From contig NZ_CP099393.1 of NCBI RefSeq assembly GCF_023913515.1, forward strand, positions 1-64,000: a stretch of DNA of 64,000 nt. The letters are read 5' to 3'. This document shows, one piece after another, positions 45,605-54,718 of this stretch. The notes under the pieces are model-generated. The model did no database searches. It saw only the letters and a list, made by a program, of their open reading frames with translations, and had not been told where the DNA came from. Within the stretch, counting starts at the first letter, position 1. Each line of letters begins with the position of its first letter. The position numbers and the translations under genes are program-made. This DNA comes from Natronococcus sp. CG52. Its GTDB lineage: Archaea > Halobacteriota > Halobacteria > Halobacteriales > Natrialbaceae.

Positions 45605-46642
45605 CTACCGAAGCCGGTCGAGGACCGACTCGGGCGCGGAGATGCGCGTCTCGCCGTTCCAGACCTCTCGTGCCTTCGGAACGATCCCCTCCCGGAAGTA
45701 GAGGAACAGCAGGATCAACAGCCCGCCGAGGATCGCGGTGCGCCACTGGCCCGCGTCCTGGAGCACTTCGTTGATGTAGATCATCAGCCCTGCACCGACG
45801 ATCGGCCCGAGCAGCGTCCGCATCCCGCCCAGCACCAACATTACCAGCACCAGCACGTCGACGGACTGGAACGCGAACATCGAGGGAAGGATGTACCCCT
45901 CCGATTGCGCGTACAGCGGGCCGACGAACCCGATGATCGCCGCGCCGGTGAACCCCGCGATGGATTTGTATTTCACGACGTCGATGCCGATGGACTCGGC
46001 GGCGATCTCGTCCTGCCGGATCGCCTTGAACGCGAAGCCGTACTTCGAGTTCATCATCCGCTTGTAGCCGACCAGGAGGACGGCGACGAACGCCAGCAGG
46101 ACGTAGTAGAGCGCGATCTGGTCGGTCGCGCCCAGCGCCGTCGCGAGCCCGCTGACGTAGAGTCCCTGGAACGGAATGCCTGTACTCCCACCGGTGATCT
46201 CCCGCGCGCCGACGAAGATTTCGCTGAACGCGAGCTGGAGCGCCAGCGTCAGGATCGCGATGACGATCACGGTCATCCCGCGCCGCGCCGAAACGTAGCT
46301 GACGAGGAGGCCGATCGAGCCGGCGACCAGTCCCGAGACGGGAACGAGAAGCCATGCCGAAACGCCGAGGCTATCGGCGAGTATCGCCGTCGTGTAGGCG
46401 CCGATCCCCGTCAGCGCGCCGACGAAGAGGAACAGTTGATCCGTGTGTCCGAAGACGACGTTCAGGGCGATCGTGAGGGCGGCGAAGATCAGGAACAGGA
46501 CGAGGAGCCTGGCCTGGTAGGTCATCCCCGCCTCGACGACGAATACCGGGAGGACGGCCAGTATCGCCAGCGTAAGTCCGATCTCCCTGTACTCGCGAGC
46601 GATGCGGCCGAGCGTTCCGTCTTCGGTAGCGATTTCGCTCAT
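45605..46642 (-). CDS. HAAT ABC transporter permease, LivM type
   Basis: 345 residues, about ten hydrophobic segments, e.g. IGLTLAILAVLPVFVVEAGM, LLVLFLIFAALTIALNVVFG, MTVIVIAILTLALQLAFSE; LivM-type loop FAFKAIRQDEIAAESIGIDV followed by YKSIAGFTGAAIIGFVGPLY. Start ATG 46642 overlaps the LivH stop by 4 nt. The frame is open further upstream to 46951, but that belongs to LivH in another frame. Forms the membrane channel with LivH. Confidence 0.87.
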   Translation of the reverse strand: MSEIATEDGTLGRIAREYREIGLTLAILAVLPVFVVEAGMTYQARLLVLFLIFAALTIALNVVFGHTDQLFLFVGALTGIGAYTTAILADSLGVSAWLLVPVSGLVAGSIGLLVSYVSARRGMTVIVIAILTLALQLAFSEIFVGAREITGGSTGIPFQGLYVSGLATALGATDQIALYYVLLAFVAVLLVGYKRMMNSKYGFAFKAIRQDEIAAESIGIDVVKYKSIAGFTGAAIIGFVGPLYAQSEGYILPSMFAFQSVDVLVLVMLVLGGMRTLLGPIVGAGLMIYINEVLQDAGQWRTAILGGLLILLFLYFREGIVPKAREVWNGETRISAPESVLDRLR

Positions 46643-47496
46643 GCGATCTCCTCCGGACGCAGGATCAACACGGTGACGACGACGGCGAACAGGATCACCA
46701 TCGAGACGTACGCGCCAACCAAGAAGTTCCCGAAGGTGATGACGAGCCCGAGGAACACGCCAGCGCCGATCGTTCCCTCGATGTTCCGAACGCCGCCGAC
46801 GATCGAGACGATAATCGCGTATATGGTGAGCTCGAAGCCCGTCGCGACCGAGACCGCCGACTGCATGCTCCAGAGCAGCCCCGCGACGCCGGCGAGGACG
46901 ACGCTCAGGACGAAGATGAGGCTCCGGATCGCCCGCGGATCGATTCCACACAGGCGCGCACCGGTTTCGTCCTGGAAGACCGTCCGTGCGGCCTTCCCGA
47001 GGTATGTCTTTCGCAGGAACACGAACAGTGCGAGCAACAGCGCGCTCGAGACGAGGAGGATGATCGACGTCGACTCCCGGACGCTAACCCCGCCCACCGA
47101 GAACGAGAGCCCGGCGTAGGGGAACGAGTAGTTCAGCGGATAGTAGACGTACAGGATTCCGTCGAGGAAGATCGCGAGCCCGAGCGTCGTGAAGATCCCG
47201 AGCAGGATGCGTTCCTCGCCAGTCGACCGGTAGACGCTCGAGAGCAGCGTCCGATCGATCGACAGCCCCAGTACGGCCACGAAGCCGAGGCCGGCGACGG
47301 CGGCGAGGGCCGCGTTCGGTACGTAGGGGACGACGGCGACGCCGGCCACGACGGCGATGACGGAGAAGACGCCGAGCGAGAGGTTCAACACGTTTCCCAG
47401 GCCGAACACCAGGGTGATGCCGGCGCCGAGCAGGGCGAACAGCAACCCCCTTGCGACCCCGTCGATCGCGATCTCTATGAGTCCTGTAATCTCCAT
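46639..47496 (-). CDS. HAAT ABC transporter permease, LivH type
   Basis: 285 residues from ATG 47496 (MEITGLIEIAIDGVARGLLF). Hydrophobic helices GAGITLVFGLGNVLNLSLGV, AVVAGVAVVPYVPNAALAAV, STSIILLVSSALLLALFVFL; LivH loop AARTVFQDETGARLCGIDP; SIVGGVRNIEGTIGAGVFLG. First gene of the leftward operon livHMGF-like; the upstream region 47497-47606 separates it from the MaoC gene on the same strand. Confidence 0.87.
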   Translation of the reverse strand: MEITGLIEIAIDGVARGLLFALLGAGITLVFGLGNVLNLSLGVFSVIAVVAGVAVVPYVPNAALAAVAGLGFVAVLGLSIDRTLLSSVYRSTGEERILLGIFTTLGLAIFLDGILYVYYPLNYSFPYAGLSFSVGGVSVRESTSIILLVSSALLLALFVFLRKTYLGKAARTVFQDETGARLCGIDPRAIRSLIFVLSVVLAGVAGLLWSMQSAVSVATGFELTIYAIIVSIVGGVRNIEGTIGAGVFLGLVITFGNFLVGAYVSMVILFAVVVTVLILRPEEIA

Positions 47497-47606
47497 TCGA
47501 TCACTGACAGAGTTTCTCACTCACTATCTTATAGTTATCCCCACAGTGGGACGTTCGAAGGTCCATTTCCCGACGCGACGACGAGTCCTCGCGCGTTTCG
47601 GAGCCA

Positions 47607-48059
47607 TCACAGCGAGTCCGACGAAGCGCGCTCGACGAGGACGAGATCCGTCCGGGTCATGACCGTCTCGTCGTCCTGGTTTCGCGTCTCGACGTCGAAG
47701 TGGACGAGCCCGTTTTGATCGTTCCACTCGTTCTTCTCGGCGACACTGACGGTGCCGCTGAGTTCGTCTCCCGGCGTGACCGGCGCCGTCCACCGGAGGT
47801 CGTCGATTCCGAGCGCGCCCGCGACGGCGACGTTCGCGAACAGTTCGTCGACGACCAACCGCATGCTGATCGACCCGGTGTGCCAGCCGCTGGCGACGAG
47901 CGTCCCGAACTGGCTCTCTCGAGCTGCCTCCTCGTCGACGTGCATCCGCTGGGGATCGTACCGTTGCGCGAAGGAGACGATCTCGTCCTTCGAGACGGTT
48001 CGCGGCCCGATAACGTGCGTTTCGCCCGACTCGAGGTCCCCGAAGTATCGGTCCGACAT
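47607..48059 (-). CDS. MaoC-type enoyl-CoA hydratase
   Basis: 150 residues, single hot-dog domain. The active-site element FAQRYDPQRMHVDEEAARES followed by GTLVASGWHT carries the conserved Asp/His of (R)-specific hydratases. Hydrates a CoA-bound enoyl intermediate. Same strand as, and close to, the acyl-CoA dehydrogenase (97 nt), so probably one transcript with it in the ring-acid degradation set. Confidence 0.85.
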   Translation of the reverse strand: MSDRYFGDLESGETHVIGPRTVSKDEIVSFAQRYDPQRMHVDEEAARESQFGTLVASGWHTGSISMRLVVDELFANVAVAGALGIDDLRWTAPVTPGDELSGTVSVAEKNEWNDQNGLVHFDVETRNQDDETVMTRTDLVLVERASSDSL

Positions 48060-48156
48060 CGCTAGCCCGGTCTACTCGAGCCGACATAAGCGTGGCCGCC
48101 GGCCGGGCGGAGCCGTCTCTCGTTCCCGGTCCGTTCGAACACGACGACCGTCGTGC

Positions 48157-49296
48157 TCAGGACTCGTACATTCGATCCGCGATCACCTGTCGATTGATCT
48201 CGTTCGTCCCCTCGTAGATCTGCATCCCCTTCGCGACCCGCATGTAACGTTCGACCGGATAGTCCGTCGAGTAGCCCCGCGAGCCGTGGATCTGGACGGC
48301 CTCCGTCGCAGCGTCCATCGCGACGTCGGTCGCGTAGGCTTTAGCCATCGCGGCTTCCTGCGTGACCCGCTCGCCCCTGTCTCGCTTGTCGGCCGCCGAC
48401 AGGGTCAACAGCCGCGCCGCTTCGACCTCGATGGCCATGTCGGCGAGTTTGAAGCCGACGCCCTGAAACTCCCTGATCGGTTTGCCGAACTGTTCCCGCT
48501 CGTCGGCGAACGCGCGGCTCGCGTCCAGGGCCGCCTGTGCGACCCCAACCCCCTGCGCGCCGGTTCCGATGCGTCCGACGTCGAGGGCCTCGAGGGCGTA
48601 CCGGAGACCCTTCCCCTTCTCCCCCACGAGGTTTTCGGCGGGGACGCGGACGTCGTCGAACGTCACCTCGCTCTCGACCGACGCCTCGCCTTCCATACAC
48701 GGAATGTCTCGGACGAGGTCCACCCCGTCTCGATCCCAGGGATCCGGCACCCCGACGAGACTGAGACTGTCCCCCGTGTTGACGACGAGGATCATGAAGT
48801 CCGCGACCGAGCCGTTGGTCATCCACACCTTGTGGCCGTCGATCACCCACTCGTCGCCGTCTCTTTCGGCGCTCGTCTCGATCGACCGTGCATCGCTTCC
48901 GGCGCCGGGCTCGGTCATCCCGAGCGCGGTGATCCACTCGCCCGTGCAGGCCTTCCGGAGCCACTCCTCGCGCTGCCACTCCTCGCCGTAGGTGTAGATC
49001 GGATAGCCGACGAGCGAGGAGACGACGTTCACCGCTCCGGCGATCAGCTTCCACGTCCGGGCGAGTTCTTCGCTCGCGATCGCGAACGATCGGAAGTCTA
49101 GACCGGCCCCGCCGTATTCGGCGTCGTACGGAATACCGACGAGTCCGCGTTCGGCGACCTGACGGACGAGATCCGCCGGGAACTCGCCGCTCGTCTCGTA
49201 CGCTTCGACGTGCGGCTCGATCTCGGATTCGCAGAACTCCCTGACCTCGTCCCGGTACGCTGCGTGGGCGGCATCCAGCTCGAACTCGCGTATCAT
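48157..49296 (-). CDS. Acyl-CoA dehydrogenase
   Basis: 379 residues, FAD-dependent. CTGEWITALGMTEPGAGSDA (flavin/substrate loop), VWMTNGSVADFMILVV, GAQGVGVAQAALDASRAFA, and IYEGTNEINRQVIADRMY with the catalytic-base Glu region. Introduces the alpha-beta double bond in a CoA thioester. The cyclic CoA product of the monooxygenase/reductase upstream on the same strand (90 nt away) is the likely substrate line. Confidence 0.9.
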   Translation of the reverse strand: MIREFELDAAHAAYRDEVREFCESEIEPHVEAYETSGEFPADLVRQVAERGLVGIPYDAEYGGAGLDFRSFAIASEELARTWKLIAGAVNVVSSLVGYPIYTYGEEWQREEWLRKACTGEWITALGMTEPGAGSDARSIETSAERDGDEWVIDGHKVWMTNGSVADFMILVVNTGDSLSLVGVPDPWDRDGVDLVRDIPCMEGEASVESEVTFDDVRVPAENLVGEKGKGLRYALEALDVGRIGTGAQGVGVAQAALDASRAFADEREQFGKPIREFQGVGFKLADMAIEVEAARLLTLSAADKRDRGERVTQEAAMAKAYATDVAMDAATEAVQIHGSRGYSTDYPVERYMRVAKGMQIYEGTNEINRQVIADRMYES

Positions 49297-49386
49297 GAGT
49301 ATGAGTTACGTATCGCACACGACGATCATAAGCGTTCGTCCGCTACCCGACCTCGGCGAGAGGGCGGGTTACCGAGCTACGTCCAG

Positions 49387-51555
49387 CTACAGCGAGTTGA
49401 CGTCGACGTTCTCTGGATACCAGTGGCAGAGATCCGCCGTGGCGCCGCCGACCTGCGTGTTCACGTCGTCCGTCGTCGTGAGGTAGTTCGTCGACATGGT
49501 CGGCACCTGAACCTCGTTGCGGATCTGCTCGCAGTAGTTCCCCAGTACGCCGGTGTCGAATTTGGGGCGATCGTTCGCCGTCGTCTGGCCGGCGACGACC
49601 GTCAACAGGTCGCAGCCGCGTTCTTTCAGCCGAGTGCCGGCGGTGAAGGCCTCGCCCATGTCGTACCCGTTCGGCGCCCAGTCGGTGGCTGGCAGTTTTA
49701 CCGTCACCGGTTTCTCGTCGGGCCAGACTGTGCGAACCGCGTCGAAGACCTCGAGCGGGTATCGGAGACGGTTCTCGAGCGCGCCGCCGTACTCGTCGTC
49801 GCGCTCGTTCGTACGGGGCGAAATGAAACTCGAGAGTAAGTATCCGTGCCCGAAATGAAGCTGGAGGAGGTCAAAGCCCGCCTGGTCGGCCAGCTCCGCG
49901 GCGTGTGCGAACTGTTCTCGAACGCGTTCCATGTCGTCCGCGTCCATCGCTTTTGGAACCTGACTGCTCGAGGTGTACGGGGTCGCGGACGCTGAGAGCA
50001 GTTCCCACGCGTCCTCTTCGGGGAGCGGGCGGTCGAGACCGTACGTCCGCGGTTTCGTCGCGCCCCGCTGCCCGGCGTGAACGAGTTCGATTCCGAGCGT
50101 CGTCCCGTCTGCGCGGTCTCGCGTCCGTTCGACGGCGCTCGCCCAGGCATCCCGGTGGTCCGCCTCATACAGGCCGGGCGTTCCGGGCGTGATCCGTCCG
50201 ATCGGTGAGACGGCGACCGGTTCGGTCATCACAAGCCCGACCCCTTCCAAACCAAGGTCGGTGAGTCGTCGAAGCTGCGGTTCTGATGGCGTTCCGTCGG
50301 TTGCGTCGGAACTGGGCGTCGGTGAAAACGCCGCCCGGTTCGGCACCGTCACGTCACGAAGCGACAGCGGCTGGTGCATCGGCGGTGTGGCGACGGTCTG
50401 TCCGGCCTCGGTCCCGTTCGAACGCCGTGCGTGCCAGCGGTCGAACTCGTCGACGTACTCCCGGTCACGGATTCCGAGTTCGTCGTACGTGATTCGGCCG
50501 CTCCGGGTTAGCATGTTGAACACGAACTGTTGGGGATCGAGGTTCGTGTACCGCTCGACGTTCTCGAAGTACTTTCTGCTGTGTCGGGAGGCCTTCTGGA
50601 GCGCCTCGACCGCCGGCCGGCGTTCCTTTTCGTACCATCTGATCGCGGCGTCTTCGTCCTCGGGGTGCTCCTCGAACCCTTCGTAGAGGGCGATCGCGTC
50701 CTCCATGGCCATCTTCGTTCCGGACCCGATCGAGAAGTGCGCCGTGTGGGCGGCGTCGCCGAGCAAGACGACGTTCTCGTCGTTGTGGTACCACGTCCGG
50801 TTCTCGACGAGCGGGAAATTGCGCCAGCCGTAGAGTTTCGACTCCAGATCGTAGCCGTTCAGGTGATCGGCGAACAGCTCCTCGAAGTACGCGAGGCCCT
50901 CGCCCTCGCTCTTTTCGTCGAGTCCGGCGTTTCGCCATGTCTCTTCGGTACACTCGACGATGAACGTGCTCTTGCGCCCCGGATACGCGTGGATTCGCCA
51001 GAGGCCGTCCTCGTTTTCGCGGAAGATGAAGGTGAAGACATCGAACGGCTTTTCCGTCCCGAACCAGGCGAACTTCGCGTTTCCGTCGGTGATTCGGGGC
51101 TTGAACTCCTCCGAGAACGTTTCGCGGGTGACGCTCTGGGCGCCGTCGGCCCCGATGAGCAGCTCGGACTCCGCCGCGAGCGCTTTCGGATCGTCGATCG
51201 CCGTGTCGAAGTGCATCTCGACGCCGACCTCGGCGCATCGTTCGCGGAGAATGTCTTTGAGATCGGCGCGCATCATGCCGGCGAATCGGTGTCCACCACA
51301 CCTGATGTATTCGCCGTCGTAGTAGACGTCGATCGGATCCCACTTGATGAACTGGTTGGTGATCTGCTGGTGGGTCTTGTAATCCGCCTCCCGGAGCGCA
51401 CTCAACGTGCTGTCCGAGAAGACGATTCCCCATCCGTACGTGTTGTCAGCGGGATCTCTCTCGTAGACCGTGATGTTCCAGTCCGGGTTCGACTTCTTCA
51501 ACAGCAGACTCGCGTACAGTCCGCCGGGTCCGCCGCCGATTACGTTAACGTTCAT
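49387..51555 (-). CDS. Fused FAD monooxygenase/old-yellow-enzyme: 2-aminobenzoyl-CoA (or salicylyl-CoA) monooxygenase/reductase
   Basis: 722 residues, two flavin domains. N-terminal ~390: VIGGGPGGLYASLLLKKSNP (FAD Rossmann), LLIGADGAQSVTRETF, VVLLGDAAHTAHFSIGSGTK (GD motif of flavin hydroxylases). C-terminal: an OYE barrel with LGIELVHAGQRGATK, LLQLHFGHGYLLSSFISPRT and DEYGGALENRLRYPLEVFDA. This fusion is known from aerobic anthranilate degradation in Azoarcus, where it hydroxylates and reduces 2-aminobenzoyl-CoA to a non-aromatic ketone. The barrel end is odd: after GGATADLCHW the protein stops within ~12 residues, where relatives continue ADLCxxGRP...; the last ~50 residues seem lost or divergent. 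Start ATG 51555 is clean. Confidence 0.85.
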   Translation of the reverse strand: MNVNVIGGGPGGLYASLLLKKSNPDWNITVYERDPADNTYGWGIVFSDSTLSALREADYKTHQQITNQFIKWDPIDVYYDGEYIRCGGHRFAGMMRADLKDILRERCAEVGVEMHFDTAIDDPKALAAESELLIGADGAQSVTRETFSEEFKPRITDGNAKFAWFGTEKPFDVFTFIFRENEDGLWRIHAYPGRKSTFIVECTEETWRNAGLDEKSEGEGLAYFEELFADHLNGYDLESKLYGWRNFPLVENRTWYHNDENVVLLGDAAHTAHFSIGSGTKMAMEDAIALYEGFEEHPEDEDAAIRWYEKERRPAVEALQKASRHSRKYFENVERYTNLDPQQFVFNMLTRSGRITYDELGIRDREYVDEFDRWHARRSNGTEAGQTVATPPMHQPLSLRDVTVPNRAAFSPTPSSDATDGTPSEPQLRRLTDLGLEGVGLVMTEPVAVSPIGRITPGTPGLYEADHRDAWASAVERTRDRADGTTLGIELVHAGQRGATKPRTYGLDRPLPEEDAWELLSASATPYTSSSQVPKAMDADDMERVREQFAHAAELADQAGFDLLQLHFGHGYLLSSFISPRTNERDDEYGGALENRLRYPLEVFDAVRTVWPDEKPVTVKLPATDWAPNGYDMGEAFTAGTRLKERGCDLLTVVAGQTTANDRPKFDTGVLGNYCEQIRNEVQVPTMSTNYLTTTDDVNTQVGGATADLCHWYPENVDVNSL

Positions 51556-51583
51556 TGTGGTATTTCACAGACCAGATCGGTGA

Positions 51584-52447
51584 TTACTCGCCAGCCCATT
51601 CGTTGCCGACGATCTCGGCTAATCGGTCGTACTGCTCCTCGTCCGCCACGGTCGGGAACAACAGGAGTTCGTCACACCCCTCCTCCTCGTACCCGCGAAT
51701 GAACTGGATGATCTCTTGCGGCGTCGTCAACAGCCCCTCCGCGATGCGTTCCGCGAACGGTCCGGTGAACTCGTAGTAATCGAGGAGGTACTCGCGGCCC
51801 CGTTCGGCCTGTTCTTCGCCGCCGAGTGCGAAGTAGCCGTGGCCCCAGAGCGTCGGCTCGCCAGGGCGGCCTTCCTCCGACCACGCCGCTCGAGCCTTCT
51901 CCGCGTCTTTCGCGAACGCACGGGGCGGGCCGCCGCCATGGATGTACCCGTCGCCGAACCGACCGACGCGTTTGAACGCCGGATCGCTCGAGCCACCGAC
52001 GAGAAGTTCTGGCCCGCCGTCTTGGGCCGGATCGGGACCGATCTCGTCTCCCTCCCAGTACGATCGGAGCTCGTCCAGTTGCTTCGTAAACCGCCGACCT
52101 CGGGTTCGGTACTCGGAGTCTGCGGCCTCATAGTCGTCCTTTCGCGCGCCGAGTGCGAGCCCGAGCGTCAACCGACCGTCGGAGAGAACGTCGAGCGTCG
52201 CCGCTTTCTTCGCCACCATCGCGTTGCTTCGGAGCGGGCCGGCGATGATCGAGGTTGAGAGTCTGATCTCCTCCGTCGCACCGGCACAGACGGCGAGCGT
52301 CTGAAATGGATCGAGACTGTCGTACACCAGCCTGTCGAAGACGCCGAGACTGGTGAACGGTCCCGCTTCGGCTTTTCGCGCCCACGACACCGTCAATTCT
52401 CTGTCGGCATTCGACAGTGTGTTAGGTAATCCTATACCAACCTGCAT
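51584..52447 (-). CDS. LLM-class (F420-type) flavin/deazaflavin oxidoreductase
   Basis: 287 residues of the luciferase-like monooxygenase superfamily: MQVGIGLPNTLSN, SLGVFDRLVYDSLDPFQTLA, LSTSIIAGPLRSNAMVAKKA, DVLSDGRLTLGLALGARKDD, and RVGRFGDGYIHGG. Haloarchaea use F420 in many LLM enzymes. It ends 28 nt before the start of the fused monooxygenase gene on the same strand, so both are likely one operon; it may reduce a ring intermediate or supply reducing steps. Confidence 0.8.
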   Translation of the reverse strand: MQVGIGLPNTLSNADRELTVSWARKAEAGPFTSLGVFDRLVYDSLDPFQTLAVCAGATEEIRLSTSIIAGPLRSNAMVAKKAATLDVLSDGRLTLGLALGARKDDYEAADSEYRTRGRRFTKQLDELRSYWEGDEIGPDPAQDGGPELLVGGSSDPAFKRVGRFGDGYIHGGGPPRAFAKDAEKARAAWSEEGRPGEPTLWGHGYFALGGEEQAERGREYLLDYYEFTGPFAERIAEGLLTTPQEIIQFIRGYEEEGCDELLLFPTVADEEQYDRLAEIVGNEWAGE

Positions 52448-52612
52448 AATCTATGGATCTTCCCACCTACATTTAGTGTTTTCCCCGATCTCGGTTCTTC
52501 GAGAGCGCACCATCGGACTGCGGATCCATCTCAACGGGCAGCCTTGATCGAGTCGTGCGCCGATCGCTTCGGCGGCCCATACTTTTACGATCGATTGCGG
52601 CGTGCCTCGAGT

Positions 52613-53386
52613 ATGGTGAACGCAGATTTCGCCGTTGATGACTATGCGGCATACATCACAGTTCGGCGCGAGGAGAAGTTGAACGCGATCGATACGCCGA
52701 CGAAGAACGAGATAATCGATCGGCTCCGGGAGTACAAGGACGACGAGGAAGTGCGGGTCGTCGTCTTCCAGAGCGAGGGTGACCGCGCGTTCTGTGCCGG
52801 CGGCGACGTCCAGGAGATCCCGGAGACGGACTACTCGCTCAAGCACTTTACCGATAGCTGGGAGGAACTGTTCACGACCATGCGGAACCTGGGGGTACCG
52901 ACGGTGGCGAAAGTCGACGGCGTCACCCTGGGCGGCGGGTTCGACTGGCTCCTCCACACTGATTTCGTTATCGCCGCGTCGGACGCCGAACTCGGTCAGC
53001 CGGAGATCGACCTCGGAATCGTGAACCACTTCTCGCCGCCGATGCTGGTAGAACAGGTCGGGTTCCGGAAGACGATGGAGTTGCTGTTGACCGGCGAGAC
53101 GATTTCTGGCGCCGAAGCGGCAGAGATCGGTCTCGTGACGCGAAGCGTTCCTCGAAAAGAACTGGACGACGAGGTTGACTCGCTGGTCAGTACGCTCGTC
53201 AACAAGAGTCCCCGTATCGCCGCGAAAGTCAAGGAGGGAATCTACACGAGCCTGGAGCTGTCGCCGTCGGCCGCCAGGTCCCACCTCGAGGACGTCTCCC
53301 TCGAGAGCGCACGTACGGATCCCGACTACCGCGAGGGGGTCGACGCGCAGTTGGAGGGTCGAGACCCCGACTGGACGGTAGAGTAA
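52613..53386 (+). CDS. Enoyl-CoA hydratase/isomerase (crotonase family)
   Basis: 257 residues from ATG 52613 (MVNADFAVDDYAAYI). Oxyanion-hole segments GDRAFCAGGDVQEIPE and VAKVDGVTLGGGFDWLLHTD, then GQPEIDLGIVNHFSPPMLVE. Acts on a CoA-bound enoyl or ring-ketone (hydration or ring hydrolysis as in the BadI-type branch). The usual second catalytic Glu position is occupied by I-V-N-H, so specialised chemistry is possible. Divergent from the LLM gene. Confidence 0.85.
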   Translation: MVNADFAVDDYAAYITVRREEKLNAIDTPTKNEIIDRLREYKDDEEVRVVVFQSEGDRAFCAGGDVQEIPETDYSLKHFTDSWEELFTTMRNLGVPTVAKVDGVTLGGGFDWLLHTDFVIAASDAELGQPEIDLGIVNHFSPPMLVEQVGFRKTMELLLTGETISGAEAAEIGLVTRSVPRKELDDEVDSLVSTLVNKSPRIAAKVKEGIYTSLELSPSAARSHLEDVSLESARTDPDYREGVDAQLEGRDPDWTVE

Positions 53387-53440
53387 GCGGCCGGACCGGG
53401 CGTTTCGGCGACCACAACGGGTCGGAATTCGCTCGGTCAG

Positions 53441-53845
53441 TTACTCGGCATCGATTGCCGCGAAGCCTTCCATCTCGACGAGGGCGTCTTCTTTGAAAAA
53501 CGCGCTCACCTCGAAGAGCGCCATCGCCGGATACTCGTCGAAGTACGACGAGAAGACCTTGCCCAGCGGCTCGAGGTTGTCCACGTACTCGTCTCGATCC
53601 GCGACGAAGACGTTTAGCTTGACGATGTCGTCCATCGTGCCATCGGCCTCTCGAACGACGGTCCGGAGGTTCTCAAGGACCTGTTCGAACTGTGCGACGA
53701 GGTCGTCCGGAGCCACGATCGTCTCGTCGGCGTTGGCGCCGTCCTGGCCGGCGAGAAACAGGATATCGTCGTCCGAAGTGAGGATTCCGTGGTTGAAACC
53801 GCGAGCCGGTGCGAGTCCCGTGGGGTTGATGATCTCTTTCGACAT
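53441..53845 (-). CDS. RidA/YjgF-family enamine-imine deaminase
   Basis: 134 residues from ATG 53845 (MSKEIINPTGLAPARGFNHG). FLAGQDGANADETIVAPDDL, QVLENLRTVVREADGTMDDI and KLNVFVADRDEYVDNLEPLG are the RidA trimer core; the substrate-site Arg usually in the R-(A/S)xxxV segment is not obvious. In an anthranilate route the reduced CoA product is an enamine, and RidA-type hydrolysis would release ammonia. Same strand as, and just downstream of, the SDR gene. Confidence 0.85.
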   Translation of the reverse strand: MSKEIINPTGLAPARGFNHGILTSDDDILFLAGQDGANADETIVAPDDLVAQFEQVLENLRTVVREADGTMDDIVKLNVFVADRDEYVDNLEPLGKVFSSYFDEYPAMALFEVSAFFKEDALVEMEGFAAIDAE

Positions 53846-53913
53846 AATGTGCGGACACATCTATTTTCTCACAGATCCTCAATAAGCGTACCGTTCCAGG
53901 AGGTCGGCGTGAC

Positions 53914-54681
53914 TCACTCCGCAGTCCACCCGCCATCGACGACCAGACACTCGCCGGTGACGTATGTCGCCATATCGCTCGCCAGGAAGAGCGCCGCGTC
54001 GGCGACCTCTTCGGGTGAGGCGAACCGATCGGCTGGAATGTCGGCGAGAATCGAACTGTGGAGTTCCTCGTTCGCTTCGATCGGCGCGGTCAGGTCAGTC
54101 GAGACGTACCCCGGGGCGATCGCGTTTACTCGAACCTCGGGCGCCCAGTCGAGTGCCACGCTCTTCGTGAGTCCGATCAGCCCGTGTTTCGACGCGACGT
54201 AAGAGTGCTGACGAGGTGTTCCAACGACTCCGGAAATACTGGCGACGTTGATCACGCTTCCGCCGTCGTTGTCCAGAAGATACTCGCCTGCCTCGTGGGT
54301 GCAGGCGAACGCGCCACGGAGGTTCACGTTGACCACATCGTCGAACGCGTCGGGCTCGAGGTCTTCCGGCCGCCCCATCGAGGAGGTCGGATTGATACCG
54401 GCGTTGTTGACGACGACGTCGACGGAACCGAGATCCTCGTCCGTTTGCTCGAACAGCCGCCGTACGGCCGACCGATCGGTCACGTCGGTCGTTACGGTGA
54501 TCGAGTCGCTTCCTCGCTCCCGAACGGCGTCGACGGCATCGCGAACGTCCTCCTCAGTTCGGGACGTCGGCACGACGTCGGCGCCGGCGCGCGCGAGCGT
54601 CTTCGTGATCGCCAGTCCGATACCGCTCGTTCCGCCCGTGACGACGGCAGTACTGCCGGAGAGATCGATCTCTACTGTCAC
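53914..54681 (-). CDS. Short-chain dehydrogenase/reductase (FabG-like)
   Basis: 255 residues. VVTGGTSGIGLAITKTLA (NAD(P) loop), VVNNAGINPTSSMG, VASISGVVGTPRQHSYVASK with Ser and Tyr-x3-Lys catalytic residues, VRVNAIAPGYVSTDL. Probably the 3-hydroxyacyl-CoA dehydrogenase step of the pathway. Followed by the RidA gene on the same strand (68 nt). Upstream 37 nt separate it from the IclR gene, also leftward, so the three could form one transcript. Confidence 0.87.
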   Translation of the reverse strand: MTVEIDLSGSTAVVTGGTSGIGLAITKTLARAGADVVPTSRTEEDVRDAVDAVRERGSDSITVTTDVTDRSAVRRLFEQTDEDLGSVDVVVNNAGINPTSSMGRPEDLEPDAFDDVVNVNLRGAFACTHEAGEYLLDNDGGSVINVASISGVVGTPRQHSYVASKHGLIGLTKSVALDWAPEVRVNAIAPGYVSTDLTAPIEANEELHSSILADIPADRFASPEEVADAALFLASDMATYVTGECLVVDGGWTAE

Positions 54682-54718
54682 GAGTCTACACTATCCGCAC
54701 ACAGGTATAAAGATTCGA

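Noticed and set aside
44826-46355. 509-residue fused permease-ATPase
   Set aside because: The upstream half is Arg-rich noise overlapping the LivM gene in another frame; the real ATPase starts at 45557.
36000-49000. Many long antisense frames in the GC-rich block (e.g. 35636-36991 minus, 37359-38315 plus, 45905-47119 plus, 47752-49101 plus)
   Set aside because: Arg/Gly/Ala-rich translations opposite well-recognised genes; typical high-GC artefacts.
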